A stretch of DNA of 64,000 nucleotides from Deltaproteobacteria bacterium Ga0077550 (GTDB lineage: Bacteria > Myxococcota_A > Polyangia > Nannocystales > Nannocystaceae), in NCBI GenBank assembly GCA_001464385.1, contig LNFB01000212.1:1-64000 (forward strand). Direction: 5' to 3'. Under the pieces are notes generated by a model, which did no database searches, was not told the DNA's origin, and saw nothing but the letters and a program-made list of their open reading frames with translations. Positions within the stretch are counted from its first letter, which is position 1, and each line of letters starts with the position of its first letter. Positions 1 to 8,149 of this stretch are shown one piece after another. Both the position numbers and the translations under genes were made by a program.

Positions 1-171
1 AAGCCCGAGCCCGCCAAGCCCGAGCCCGCCAAGCCCAAGCCCGCGAAGCCCAAGCCCGCGAAGCCCAAGCCCGCGAAGCCCAAGCCCGAACCGAAGCCCA
101 AGCCCAAGCCGAAGCCCAAGCCCGGCCCGACGATCCCCGGCTTCGGCAACGGCCCACTCGTGCCGCCATGA
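1..171 (+). CDS. C-terminal tail of a Lys/Pro-rich protein (5' end outside window)
   Basis: Frame 1 is open from the first base to a TGA at 169-171. The first 39 codons are almost pure Lys-Pro with Ala or Glu spacers (KPEPAKPEPAKPKPAKPKP type), followed by a short non-repetitive end (PGPTIPGFGNGPLVPP). Only the tail is visible, so no function can be given. Such Lys/Pro/Ala tails are common at the ends of envelope-spanning or secreted proteins, but that is inference. The stop codon overlaps the start of the next gene (ATGA), so the two are probably translationally coupled. The nucleotide repeat is an imperfect 10- to 15-bp AAGCCC-rich unit. Confidence 0.7.
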   Translation, partial: KPEPAKPEPAKPKPAKPKPAKPKPAKPKPEPKPKPKPKPKPGPTIPGFGNGPLVPP

Positions 172-674
172 ACACGCCCCTCGCGATCTGCTTCGTGTGC
201 CACGGCAACATCTGTCGGTCGCCGACGGCCGAGGCGGTGATGCGGAAGTTCGTGGAGGACGCAGGGCTCGCCCACGCCTTCGAGATCGACAGCGCGGGCG
301 TCAGCGCCGAGCACGAGGGCGAGCTCGCGGACGCCCGCAGCCGCGAGGCGGCGGCGCGCCGCGGCTACGCGATGGAGGGCCGCGCGCGTCCCCTGGTCCT
401 CGACGACTTCTCGCGGTTCGATCTGCTGCTCGCCGCCGACCGCGAGAACGTCCGCCGCATCGAGCGACTCGCCGCCGGCCTCACCGGCCCGCGACGCGCC
501 CGCGTCCAGCTGCTGCGCGAGTACGATCCCGAGCGCCGCGATCGCCTCGAGATCCCCGATCCGTGGTCGAGTGGACCGGTCGCGTTCGTGCAGGTGCTGG
601 AGATCTGCGAGCGCAGCTGTCGCGCGCTGCTCGAATCGCTGCGGCCGGACCGCGGCCAGTCGCCCCGCGGTTGA
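168..674 (+). CDS. Low-molecular-weight protein tyrosine phosphatase
   Basis: A 168-residue protein of the usual LMW-PTP size. The P-loop CHGNICR (Cys11 to Arg17) followed by Ser-Pro is the family signature. Asp131-Pro132 in the motif EIPDPW is the expected general acid. The family dephosphorylates phosphotyrosine in the cytoplasm; in bacteria members often act on tyrosine kinases of capsule and exopolysaccharide export (Wzb type), and some act on arginine phosphate. An exopolysaccharide region lies about 14 kb away, but nothing links the two directly. The start ATG overlaps the stop of the upstream gene by 4 bases. No membrane segment or signal peptide is seen. Confidence 0.9.
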   Translation: MNTPLAICFVCHGNICRSPTAEAVMRKFVEDAGLAHAFEIDSAGVSAEHEGELADARSREAAARRGYAMEGRARPLVLDDFSRFDLLLAADRENVRRIERLAAGLTGPRRARVQLLREYDPERRDRLEIPDPWSSGPVAFVQVLEICERSCRALLESLRPDRGQSPRG

Positions 675-718
675 TCCGGTTTCTTGGGCCGCCCACGGTT
701 GGCCCGTAGCCTTCTATC

Positions 719-952
719 GTGGCCGACCCGCAGCACCGCGCCCTCGCCCGCCTCGCCCTCCGACGCGTCGCGGTGCCCCGCGGTGACGCCCCGGCGCGCA
801 ACACCGCGCGCAGCGAAGCGCCGCGCATCGTCAGCGAGCCATGGCCGCCGTCGGAGCCGCCCTACAGCCGCACGCTGTGGGGCTCGTTCCTGCCCGACCG
901 CCGCGCGGGCCGCTCGACGCCGCCCGGCGGCCTCGAGCGCCGCCGCGGCTGA
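719..952 (+). CDS. Small Arg/Pro-rich protein of unknown function
   Basis: A 77-residue reading frame starting at GTG 719. Third positions are nearly all G or C, as in the surrounding real genes, which favours coding. The product is basic, with a possible conserved core WPPSEPPYSRTLWGSFLPDRR. It has no signal peptide or membrane segment and I recognise no family. It sits 44 bp after the phosphatase and ends 38 bp before the convergent flavoprotein gene. It could also be chance in such GC-rich DNA. Confidence 0.4.
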   Translation: MADPQHRALARLALRRVAVPRGDAPARNTARSEAPRIVSEPWPPSEPPYSRTLWGSFLPDRRAGRSTPPGGLERRRG

Positions 953-990
953 CCACGTGGCGCCCGTGATCTCGTCACGGCGCCAGGGGA

Positions 991-2706
991 CTACCCCCAG
1001 GGCTTGATGCGGATGTCGCCCGGCGCGTCCACAAACGGCGCCGCGTTGGCCGACTGCTTGCGCACGGCGATGTCCTCGCCCGTGCGCGTGACGAACACGC
1101 TGGTCGCCCAGTTCGCGTCGTCCCGCGCCGGGTAGTCGGCGCGCGCGTGGGATCCACGGCTCTCGGTGCGGAACTCCGCCGCCGAGATGATGACCTCCGC
1201 GATGTCGAGCAGGTTGCGCTGCTCGAGCGCGAGCACCAGATCGAACGGCGCGTCGATGCGCACGCCGGACTCCAGCTGATCGCGCTGGCGGTGGACGAAC
1301 GCCCGGGCGCGCGCGAGCTTCTCGGCGTCCTTCTGGACCAGGAGCTCGCGCCACATCTCGGTCTGCAGCGGGCGCAGCAGGTCCGACGGCCGCAGGCTGC
1401 CGGTGCCCGCCCGCAGACGAGCCAGCCGCGACAGCAGCAGCTGGTCGAGGCGATCGGCGTGCAGCTGCGGACCGGGTCGATCCTTCGCCACCGCCGCGGC
1501 GGCCGTGCCCGCGCGCCAGCCGAACACCTGCGAGCCGCCGAGCATCGTGCCGCCGAGGCGATCGGCGCCCTGCCACCCGCACGCCTCGCCGCACGCGAAC
1601 AGCCCCTGCACGCGCGACTGCGTGTGCTCGTCGATCCGCACCCCGCCGTTGCTGGTGTGGTGGTGCAGCTGGATCTGCAAGAGGTCGCGCTCGAGGTCGA
1701 TCCCGATCGAGTGCATGTACTCGACGAAGACCTCGGGCTGGAAGCCGCGGCGCGTGCCCGACAGGTCGAGGTAGACCGCGTCGTTCTCGGTGCCGCGCCC
1801 GGCGAGGATCTCGCCGTGGATCGCCCGATCGAGGTGGAGCGACGCGTCGCGCGACGACACCGGCCAGTGCATCGCCTTCAGGTTGCTGACGTCGATGAGG
1901 CCGACGCCGTCGGGCAGGTAGTCGGCGACGAACGCCTTGCCGTGCCGGTTGAACATCCGGTACGGCTCGGCCATCTCGTACAGCATGACCATGGCCTGCG
2001 TCGGCCACGTGGTCGCGAGCCCCTGCTGCATGAACTCCATGTTGAACAGCTCGGCGCCGGCGCGCAGCGCCATCGCGTAGCCGTCGCCCGTGTTCCCCGG
2101 CGGGTTGAAGCTGTACCGGAAGAGCTGCCCCACCCCGCCGGTGGCGAGGATCACCGCGCCGGCGTGCACGGCGAACGGCTCGCCGTCGTCGTGGATCCCG
2201 ACCGCGCCGAAGCAGCGGCCGTTCTCGACGATCAGATCGGTGAGGTTCGCGTGCTCGACGACCTCGGTGTTCGTGCCGGCGATGACCGCCTTCTGGATCT
2301 GCACGATGTTGTTGGTGCCCTTGGTCGCCTCGTTGGCGGGCATCGTCGCGAGCATCTTGCTCTGGAACCGCAGACCCATGCTCCGCAGGCGCTTGATGGC
2401 CTCGCCGACCTCGGCGACGAAGATGCCGCACAGCTTGGCGTCGGCGGTGCCGAGCCCGGCCTGGATCATGTCGGCGAGCGTCGCCTCCGGCGGGTTGAAC
2501 AGGCCGCCCTGCGGACCGACCGTGCGGATGGTCCAGAAGTCGGCCTTCGGGTTGCTCGTCGCCCCGGCCCCGCGGACCCCGGGCACGCCGAACTGGCCCT
2601 TCACCGCCAGCATCGTGCGCACGCCCGCGTCGTGGGCCGCGATCGTCGAGGCGGTCGCTGCACCGCCACCGCCGACGACGAGGACATCCGTCTCGTAGGT
2701 CTTCAT
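991..2706 (-). CDS. FAD-dependent oxidoreductase of the fumarate reductase / aspartate oxidase flavoprotein family
   Basis: A 571-residue protein that opens with a dinucleotide-binding Rossmann motif (DVLVVGGGGAATAS, residues 7-20). It has an ILATGG motif in the middle, a GGVRID segment equivalent to the family's substrate loop, and a C-terminal helical domain with TESRGSHARADYPARDD, close to the ESRGAHAREDYPERDD of succinate dehydrogenase SdhA. Members oxidise or reduce C-C bonds next to carboxylates. There are no iron-sulfur or membrane-anchor subunits beside it, so it is probably not a respiratory SDH; a soluble reductase or oxidase, or an AprA-like protein, is more likely. It is the last gene of the minus-strand train and lies 56 bp after the antiporter. 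Confidence 0.85.
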   Translation of the reverse strand: MKTYETDVLVVGGGGAATASTIAAHDAGVRTMLAVKGQFGVPGVRGAGATSNPKADFWTIRTVGPQGGLFNPPEATLADMIQAGLGTADAKLCGIFVAEVGEAIKRLRSMGLRFQSKMLATMPANEATKGTNNIVQIQKAVIAGTNTEVVEHANLTDLIVENGRCFGAVGIHDDGEPFAVHAGAVILATGGVGQLFRYSFNPPGNTGDGYAMALRAGAELFNMEFMQQGLATTWPTQAMVMLYEMAEPYRMFNRHGKAFVADYLPDGVGLIDVSNLKAMHWPVSSRDASLHLDRAIHGEILAGRGTENDAVYLDLSGTRRGFQPEVFVEYMHSIGIDLERDLLQIQLHHHTSNGGVRIDEHTQSRVQGLFACGEACGWQGADRLGGTMLGGSQVFGWRAGTAAAAVAKDRPGPQLHADRLDQLLLSRLARLRAGTGSLRPSDLLRPLQTEMWRELLVQKDAEKLARARAFVHRQRDQLESGVRIDAPFDLVLALEQRNLLDIAEVIISAAEFRTESRGSHARADYPARDDANWATSVFVTRTGEDIAVRKQSANAAPFVDAPGDIRIKPWG

Positions 2707-2762
2707 CGGCCGCGAGGATGCCGAGCGCCGCCGCCGATGTCCACACGCGGGGCCCGCCCGGA

Positions 2763-4856
2763 CTACGACGCCGCGCCGTCGGGCGGTGCCGGGCCTTCGG
2801 GCAGCGCCGCGTCACCGGTGAGCAACGCCCGGGCGTCCGCGATCGCGGCCGCGGTGCCGACCAGCGCGAGCACGTCGCCCGGCCGCAGGGGCTCGGTGCC
2901 CGACGGGACCGCGCGCGAGCCGCCCTCGCGATCGATCGCGAGGACGGTCGCGCCCGTGCGCCCCCGCAGATCGAGCTCGGCGAGCGTGCGACCGCACGCC
3001 GGCGCCTCGGCGTCCAAGGCCACCGACGTGATGTCACCGAGGCCCGGAAGCGCGCGCTCGATGTGCTGGGCCTCGAACCGCTCGGGCGCTCCGCCCGTCT
3101 GTCGCAGCAGCTCCGCCACCGCCTGCGCACCGGCGCGCACGTGGCCATCGAGCTCGTCCGCGCGGCGCCAGAACAGCACCGCGACGACGACCAGGATCGC
3201 GAGCAGCACCGGCGGCCCCAGCCAGGGTGGGAGCATCGGCTGCGTGATGGCGAGGACGGGCAGCGCGAGGACCAGCAGCGCCGCGAGCTGCAACACCACC
3301 ACGAGCACGCGCCGCGGCGCGAACGCGAGATCGGTGCCCTCGCTCGCCCGCGGCAGCGCGGCGCGGGCCAACGTCGCCCCGATCGCGCGGACGCAGCGGA
3401 GCATCCCCACGAGGAACGGCACCGACGCCGCGGCGGTCAGCCCTCCCCATGCGATCACCGCCGCATCGGCCTCGACCCCGATGCCCGCCGCGATGCGAAT
3501 CGCCCACGGCCGCGCCACGGCGCCGCCGACCACGACGCCGACCAGCGCGACCGCGTCGATGATGGCGAGCCGCACGAAGCGACGCATGCCCACGATCCGC
3601 CGCTTGCGACGCGCCTCGACCAGCGACGCGATCCACGACTCGTAGAGCGCCGCGACCGTGTGCACGCGATGCGGCAGCTTGCGATCGATCCACGCCGCGA
3701 TCGCGTCGGCGTGGCGCACCGCGAGCGGCGTCGTGGTCGCGGTGATGATCGCGACCACGACCACCAGCGGCACGAGCTTCGCGTCCGCGACCTCGGTGTG
3801 CACGCCGAGCTGGGCGAGGATGAACGAGAACTCGCCGATCTGGCCCAGCGCCAGGCCGGCCTGCAGCGAGCGGCGGATGCCGTTGCCCCCGACGAACGCC
3901 GCCAGCGCGACGAGGACGAGCGGCCCGAGCACCACCACCACCGCGACCACGAGCGCGAGGTGCCAGACCTCGAGCACCAGCCGCGGGTCGACCATCATGC
4001 CGACCGAGACGAAGAACACCGCGGCGAACAGATCCCGCACGGGCGACAGCAGCGGCTCGATGCGCCCGGCGAGGCCCGAGGACGCCGCGAGCGATCCGGC
4101 GACGAACGCCCCGAGCGCCACCGAGTAGCCGGCCTTCGCGGCGAGCAGCGCCATCGCGAAGCACAGCCCCGCGGCGGCGATGAGCAGGGTCTCGCCGTGG
4201 CCCATCGCGGCGACCATCCGCAGGGCGCGGGGCACCACGAGCTGCCCGGCGACCACGAGCACGGCGAGGAAGCCGAGCAGCTTGCCGGTCGTGATCGCCA
4301 GCTCGAGCGGCTCGAGGCCCGAGCCCGACGCGACGGTGGTCAACGCGGCGATCATCACCACCGCGACGAGGTCCTGGATGACCAGCACGCCGAACACCAG
4401 CTCGCGCGTCGCCGACGGCACCGGGTGATCCTCCAGCGCGCGCGCGACGACCATCGTGCTCGAGATCGCCAGCGACGCGCCGAGGAAGACGCTGGGGAGA
4501 ACCGCCCAGCCGAACGCGCGGCCCAGCACGAAGCCGATCCACAGCATGGCGCTGACCTGCACGAGCCCGACCAGGCCCGCCTTCGGGATCGCCGCGGCCA
4601 GATCCCGCGGGCTGAAGTGCAGGCCGATGCCGAACATGACCAGCACCACGCCGAAGTCCGACAGCGCCGCGACGCGCGTGGCATCGGCGAACAGTGGCAG
4701 GGGCAGGTACGGCCCGACGATGAGCCCGGCGAGCAGGTAGCCGAGCACCGCCGGCTGCCCCAGCCGACGGAAGAGCACGGACGTCACCGCGGCGACCCCG
4801 AGCGTCAGCGCGAGGTCCTCGACGAAGGGCGAGGTGCTACCGGCGGCGAGGATCAC
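2763..4856 (-). CDS. CPA2-family monovalent cation/proton antiporter with C-terminal TrkA-C (RCK_C) domain
   Basis: About 697 residues from the GTG at 4856. The first half is a run of about a dozen hydrophobic helices with Kef/CPA2 motifs (GYLLAGLIVGPYLP, FGVVLVMFGIGLHF, GASLAISSTMVVARAL, GEFSFILAQLGV). A second hydrophobic region follows, and the C-terminal ~80 residues (VALDAEAPACGRTLAELDL to PLRPGDVLALVG) form a TrkA-C ligand-binding fold. It should sit in the inner membrane and exchange K+ or Na+ for H+. The frame stays open to ATG 4925, but those 23 extra codons lie inside a 48-bp tandem repeat and look non-coding, so I prefer the GTG. No clear ribosome site is seen. Confidence 0.85.
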   Translation of the reverse strand: MILAAGSTSPFVEDLALTLGVAAVTSVLFRRLGQPAVLGYLLAGLIVGPYLPLPLFADATRVAALSDFGVVLVMFGIGLHFSPRDLAAAIPKAGLVGLVQVSAMLWIGFVLGRAFGWAVLPSVFLGASLAISSTMVVARALEDHPVPSATRELVFGVLVIQDLVAVVMIAALTTVASGSGLEPLELAITTGKLLGFLAVLVVAGQLVVPRALRMVAAMGHGETLLIAAAGLCFAMALLAAKAGYSVALGAFVAGSLAASSGLAGRIEPLLSPVRDLFAAVFFVSVGMMVDPRLVLEVWHLALVVAVVVVLGPLVLVALAAFVGGNGIRRSLQAGLALGQIGEFSFILAQLGVHTEVADAKLVPLVVVVAIITATTTPLAVRHADAIAAWIDRKLPHRVHTVAALYESWIASLVEARRKRRIVGMRRFVRLAIIDAVALVGVVVGGAVARPWAIRIAAGIGVEADAAVIAWGGLTAAASVPFLVGMLRCVRAIGATLARAALPRASEGTDLAFAPRRVLVVVLQLAALLVLALPVLAITQPMLPPWLGPPVLLAILVVVAVLFWRRADELDGHVRAGAQAVAELLRQTGGAPERFEAQHIERALPGLGDITSVALDAEAPACGRTLAELDLRGRTGATVLAIDREGGSRAVPSGTEPLRPGDVLALVGTAAAIADARALLTGDAALPEGPAPPDGAAS

Positions 4857-4859
4857 GGG

Positions 4860-4955
4860 CGAGCACCATGGTGCCACGGTCCGCGCGCCCGCCGAGTCAC
4901 CGTTTGGCGAGCACCGTGGTGCCACGGCCCGCGCGCCCGCCGAATCACGGCTTCG
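4860..4955. repeat. Two tandem 48-bp repeats between the UbiD and antiporter genes
   Basis: Unit 1 (4860-4907) and unit 2 (4908-4955) match at 42 of 48 positions, and a few further bases start a third copy. Unit 2 contains the last codons and stop of the UbiD gene; unit 1 is a duplicate carrying its own in-frame stop. Each unit holds GAGCACC(A/G)TGGTGCCACGG, in which CCGTGG-TG-CCACGG of unit 2 can form a small hairpin. Confidence 0.85.
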
Positions 4956-6321
4956 CGAGCAGAGCCGCGAGGTCGACGCCGTCGAGCACGTCCTGCGGGA
5001 TCCGGTTGCGCGTGATCTCGCGATCGGGCCGCAGCGGCCGTGTGGCGTCGATCCCGAGCTTGCTGCTGCGCCCGCGGGGATCGGTGCACGACGGATCGAG
5101 CGGCGTGCCGCGCATGTCGTGGAAGATCCGCACGGCGTCGGCCGGCTGGCACTGCAGCGCCATCGCCGACAGCACCCGCGGCAGATCGTTGGGGTCGACG
5201 TCGTCGTCGACCACGATGACCTGCTTCGCGTAGACGTCCGCGAGCATCGCCTCGATGATGCGCCGCGGCTCGTCGTCGTCCGTCTTGCGGACCGCGACCA
5301 CCGCCGTCAGCGGCGCGACCAGGGCGACGCGCGTGACGCCGGGCACCGCCGCCCGCGCGTCGCGGAGGCTGCGGTGCTCGAGCGCCGGCATCGACAGCAT
5401 CAGGTGCTCGAGGTGCCCGGAGACGATGTCCTGCACGATGGGCGCGGCGCGGTGCGTCATCGCCTCGATGCGCAGCACCGGCGACTCGGTGGCGCCGGTG
5501 CCATAGCCGGTGAACTCGCCGAACGGACCCTCGACCATGCGCTCGGACACGGAGATCGAGCCCTCGAGCACGAACTCCGCCAGCGCCGGCACCCTCAACG
5601 CGGGATCGAGCAGGCAGCGCGTCACCGCCAGCGGCGCCCCGAGCAGACCGCCGATCACGTCGTACTCGTCGACGTCCGCTCGCCCGGCATACAACGCCCC
5701 GAGCGACCACGCCGGGTGGGCGCCGAGGAACACCGCCACCGGCACGTCGGTGCCGCGGGCGCGGTGCTTCTGGAAGATGCCGTCGAGGTGCCGGCCCGGC
5801 TCGATGAAGATGCCGGTCGTGTTCGCCGACGCGATCATCAAGCGGTGGTAGCTGAGGTTGGTGACGCCGTCGTCGGGATCCCGCGCGACCACGATCGCCG
5901 CGGTGAGGTACGGTTGCGGCGCATCGTCGGCGTGGTAGCGCAGTGCGGGGAATCGATGCAGGTCGACCTCGGCGCCGCGCATCACCACCTGCTGCACCGG
6001 CGCGTCGTCGACGAGTACCGGCGCGATGGGGCTGGTCGCCGCCGCGGCGTAGCGGGCGGTGACCTCCTTCATGCCGCAGCCGAGCGCCAACGCGAGCCGC
6101 CCCATCGATCCGCACACGTTGGTCACCAGTGGCCACGCGCAGCCCTTCACGTGGTGGAAGACCAGGATCGGCGAGCGCTGCTTGGCCTCGAGCTTGGTCA
6201 GGATCGCGGCGGTCTGGTGGTTGGGGTCCACCTCCGCCGCGACGTCGGCGACGTCCGAGGGCCGAGCCTTGCGGACCTGCTCGAGGAACCCGCGCAGGTC
6301 GAGCTCGGAGGCCCCGCTCAC
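4945..6321 (-). CDS. UbiD-family decarboxylase
   Basis: A 458-residue protein of typical UbiD length. It has the conserved core MVEGPFGEFTGYGTGATES, in which the Glu residues and GEFTGY loop belong to the prenylated-FMN active site, plus the family's N-terminal segment (PILVFHHVKG) and middle segment (RFPALRYHADDAPQPYLTAA). UbiD enzymes reversibly decarboxylate aromatic, heteroaromatic or alpha,beta-unsaturated acids using prenyl-FMN made by UbiX; no ubiX is in the window. Its start overlaps the stop of the acyl-AMP ligase by 4 bases (ATGA), so it belongs to that operon and probably acts on the same metabolite. The real ubiquinone role of UbiD is unlikely in this context. Confidence 0.88.
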   Translation of the reverse strand: MSGASELDLRGFLEQVRKARPSDVADVAAEVDPNHQTAAILTKLEAKQRSPILVFHHVKGCAWPLVTNVCGSMGRLALALGCGMKEVTARYAAAATSPIAPVLVDDAPVQQVVMRGAEVDLHRFPALRYHADDAPQPYLTAAIVVARDPDDGVTNLSYHRLMIASANTTGIFIEPGRHLDGIFQKHRARGTDVPVAVFLGAHPAWSLGALYAGRADVDEYDVIGGLLGAPLAVTRCLLDPALRVPALAEFVLEGSISVSERMVEGPFGEFTGYGTGATESPVLRIEAMTHRAAPIVQDIVSGHLEHLMLSMPALEHRSLRDARAAVPGVTRVALVAPLTAVVAVRKTDDDEPRRIIEAMLADVYAKQVIVVDDDVDPNDLPRVLSAMALQCQPADAVRIFHDMRGTPLDPSCTDPRGRSSKLGIDATRPLRPDREITRNRIPQDVLDGVDLAALLAKP

Positions 6322-7880
6322 GCCCCGCCCGCGACCTTCTTCTTGAGGGCCGCGCGGCTGATCTTGCCGGAGTCGGTCCGCGGGAGGTCCTCGACGATCT
6401 CGAAGGCCTTGGGCACGCGCACGAACGGCAGCGCGTGCAGGCAGTGCTGGCGGAACTCCGCGAGCTCCACCGGCGGGCCCTCGGTCAGCACCACGTAGGC
6501 GACGATGCGCTCGCCGAGCAGCGGATCCGGCAGGCCGATCGCCGCGACCTCGCGCACCCGCGGGTGCCGGGCGATGACGCTCTCGATCTCCTGGGGGAAG
6601 ATGCGCTCGCCGGCGCTCTTGATCATCTCGGAGCTGCGCCCCGACAGGAACAGGTGGCCGTCGTCGTCGAGCCAGCCGAGGTCACCGGTGCGCAGGCGAC
6701 CCTGGGCGTCGATCTTGCCCAGGGCCCGCTCGTCGCCGCTGACGTAGCCCTTCATGATGTTGGGCCCCGACGCGACGACCTCGCCGATCGTGCCCGCGGG
6801 GACCGGCAGGCCGTCGCCGCCGAGGATCTCGACGAGCACGCCCGGCAGCGCGCGACCGAGGCTGCCGCGCCGACGGAACAGATCGTCCGGTCCGATCCAC
6901 GTGATGCGCGGCGCGGCCTCGGTCTGCCCATACGCGACGTGGATGCCGACCGACGGCATCGCCGCGTGCAGGCGATCCAGATCCTCGGCGCCCAGCGCCC
7001 CGCCGGTGCACAGCACGTACTCGAGCTTGGGCGGCGGGCCCGCGACCAGCTTGCTACGATCGAGCAGCTGCTTGAAGTGGTACGGCACGCCCGAGAACCC
7101 CGTGGTGCCGTATTCGACCAGCTCGAGCAGGACCTTCTGCGGGAACTGGAAGCCCGCCGAGAAGTACACGGTGCCGCCGATCATCGCGTGCATCAGCAGC
7201 TGCATCCGACCGTGGATGTAGTACAGCGGCACGACCATCAGGATGCTGTCGCGATCCGACAGGTGCATCAGCGTGTTCGCGGCCTGCAGGTTCGAGATGA
7301 AGTTGCGATGGCTGAGCATCACGCCGTTGGGACGGCCGGTGGTGCCCGAGGTGTAGACCACCATCGCGACGTCGTCCTCGCCCACCGACGGGTCCGACGG
7401 GGTCGCGCGCTCGGTCGCGAGGATGTCCGCGAGCGTGTGCAGCCCCGCGCCGCGGGCATCCGCCAGCGGCGCGACCTCGTCCGTCGACAGCCAGATCGAC
7501 GGCAGCTTGAGCGGATCTTCGGTGTCGCCCGGCTTCGCCAGATGCGCGTGGGCCTGCTTGGCGTCCATCGCGATCGCCTTGGGGCGCGCCTCGTCGAGGA
7601 TGCCCTGGATCGTCGGCCGCCCCGCCAGCGTCGGCACGTCGACGTTCTGCGCGCCTGCCTTGAGGATGCCCCAGAACCACACCAACGCCGGCAGCGAGTT
7701 GTCGTGGAACATCGCGACGCGATCGCCCGGCCCGATGCCGAGCCGACGCAGGCGCATGGCCACACGATCGCTGTCGGCATCGAGCGCGGCGAAGCTCGTC
7801 GACTCGCCACCGGGGAACACGGCCGCGGGCTTGTCACCCAGCCGCACTGCACTCTGGCGGAGGAGATCGAACAGGCGCAC
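6318..7880 (-). CDS. AMP-dependent acyl/aryl-acid ligase (ANL superfamily)
   Basis: A 520-residue adenylate-forming enzyme. The ATP-binding loop VVYTSGTTGRPNGVMLSHR is at about residues 174-192. Further motifs are GQTEAAPRITW, RTGDLGWLDDDGHLFLSGR, and the C-terminal catalytic lysine in DSGKISR. These enzymes activate a carboxylic acid as acyl-AMP and pass it to CoA or a carrier-protein thiol. An acyl carrier protein gene ends 6 bp upstream, so loading onto that carrier is the likely role. The substrate cannot be read from sequence; the overall look is close to MenE, fatty-acid and benzoate ligases. Confidence 0.9.
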   Translation of the reverse strand: MRLFDLLRQSAVRLGDKPAAVFPGGESTSFAALDADSDRVAMRLRRLGIGPGDRVAMFHDNSLPALVWFWGILKAGAQNVDVPTLAGRPTIQGILDEARPKAIAMDAKQAHAHLAKPGDTEDPLKLPSIWLSTDEVAPLADARGAGLHTLADILATERATPSDPSVGEDDVAMVVYTSGTTGRPNGVMLSHRNFISNLQAANTLMHLSDRDSILMVVPLYYIHGRMQLLMHAMIGGTVYFSAGFQFPQKVLLELVEYGTTGFSGVPYHFKQLLDRSKLVAGPPPKLEYVLCTGGALGAEDLDRLHAAMPSVGIHVAYGQTEAAPRITWIGPDDLFRRRGSLGRALPGVLVEILGGDGLPVPAGTIGEVVASGPNIMKGYVSGDERALGKIDAQGRLRTGDLGWLDDDGHLFLSGRSSEMIKSAGERIFPQEIESVIARHPRVREVAAIGLPDPLLGERIVAYVVLTEGPPVELAEFRQHCLHALPFVRVPKAFEIVEDLPRTDSGKISRAALKKKVAGGA

Positions 7881-7886
7881 GCGACC

Positions 7887-8123
7887 TCAGGCTTTCTTGC
7901 GCCGCTCGACGTAGGCGGCGAGCTTGGCGACGCTGCCGAAGTTGTCGGGGACGATGTCGTCGATCTCGACGTCGAAGCCGTACTTGCCCTCGATCCAGAC
8001 CACGATCTCCATCACGGCCGTGGAGTCGACGATCCCGCCGAGGTTGGTTTCGACGTCGAGCTCCGGGGTGTTCACCGCGAGTTCGGTCTTGATGTACGTG
8101 AGAAGGTCGTCGGATGTCGCCAT
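7887..8123 (-). CDS. Acyl carrier protein
   Basis: A 78-residue acidic protein of ACP size. The 4'-phosphopantetheine site is Asp33-Ser34 in GGIVDSTAVMEIV, replacing the DSL of fatty-acid ACP with DST. It sits between the enolase-superfamily gene (26 bp) and the acyl-AMP ligase (6 bp), so it is a dedicated carrier for this pathway rather than the housekeeping AcpP. The C-terminus is short and basic (ERRKKA). A phosphopantetheinyl transferase, needed for activation, is not in the window. Confidence 0.9.
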   Translation of the reverse strand: MATSDDLLTYIKTELAVNTPELDVETNLGGIVDSTAVMEIVVWIEGKYGFDVEIDDIVPDNFGSVAKLAAYVERRKKA

Positions 8124-8149
8124 CGTTGGGTGTCGCTTCGGGTGTGGTT

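Noticed and set aside
991-2706. Succinate dehydrogenase subunit A
   Set aside because: No iron-sulfur or membrane-anchor subunit genes lie nearby.
365-3148. A 927-codon minus-strand frame over the phosphatase and flavoprotein region
   Set aside because: It is Arg-rich and antisense or out of frame to clear genes; long open shadows are expected in DNA this GC-rich.
1147-3645. Long plus-strand frame opposite the flavoprotein and antiporter
   Set aside because: Low-complexity His/Arg/Glu translation typical of the reverse strand of a membrane or flavoprotein gene.
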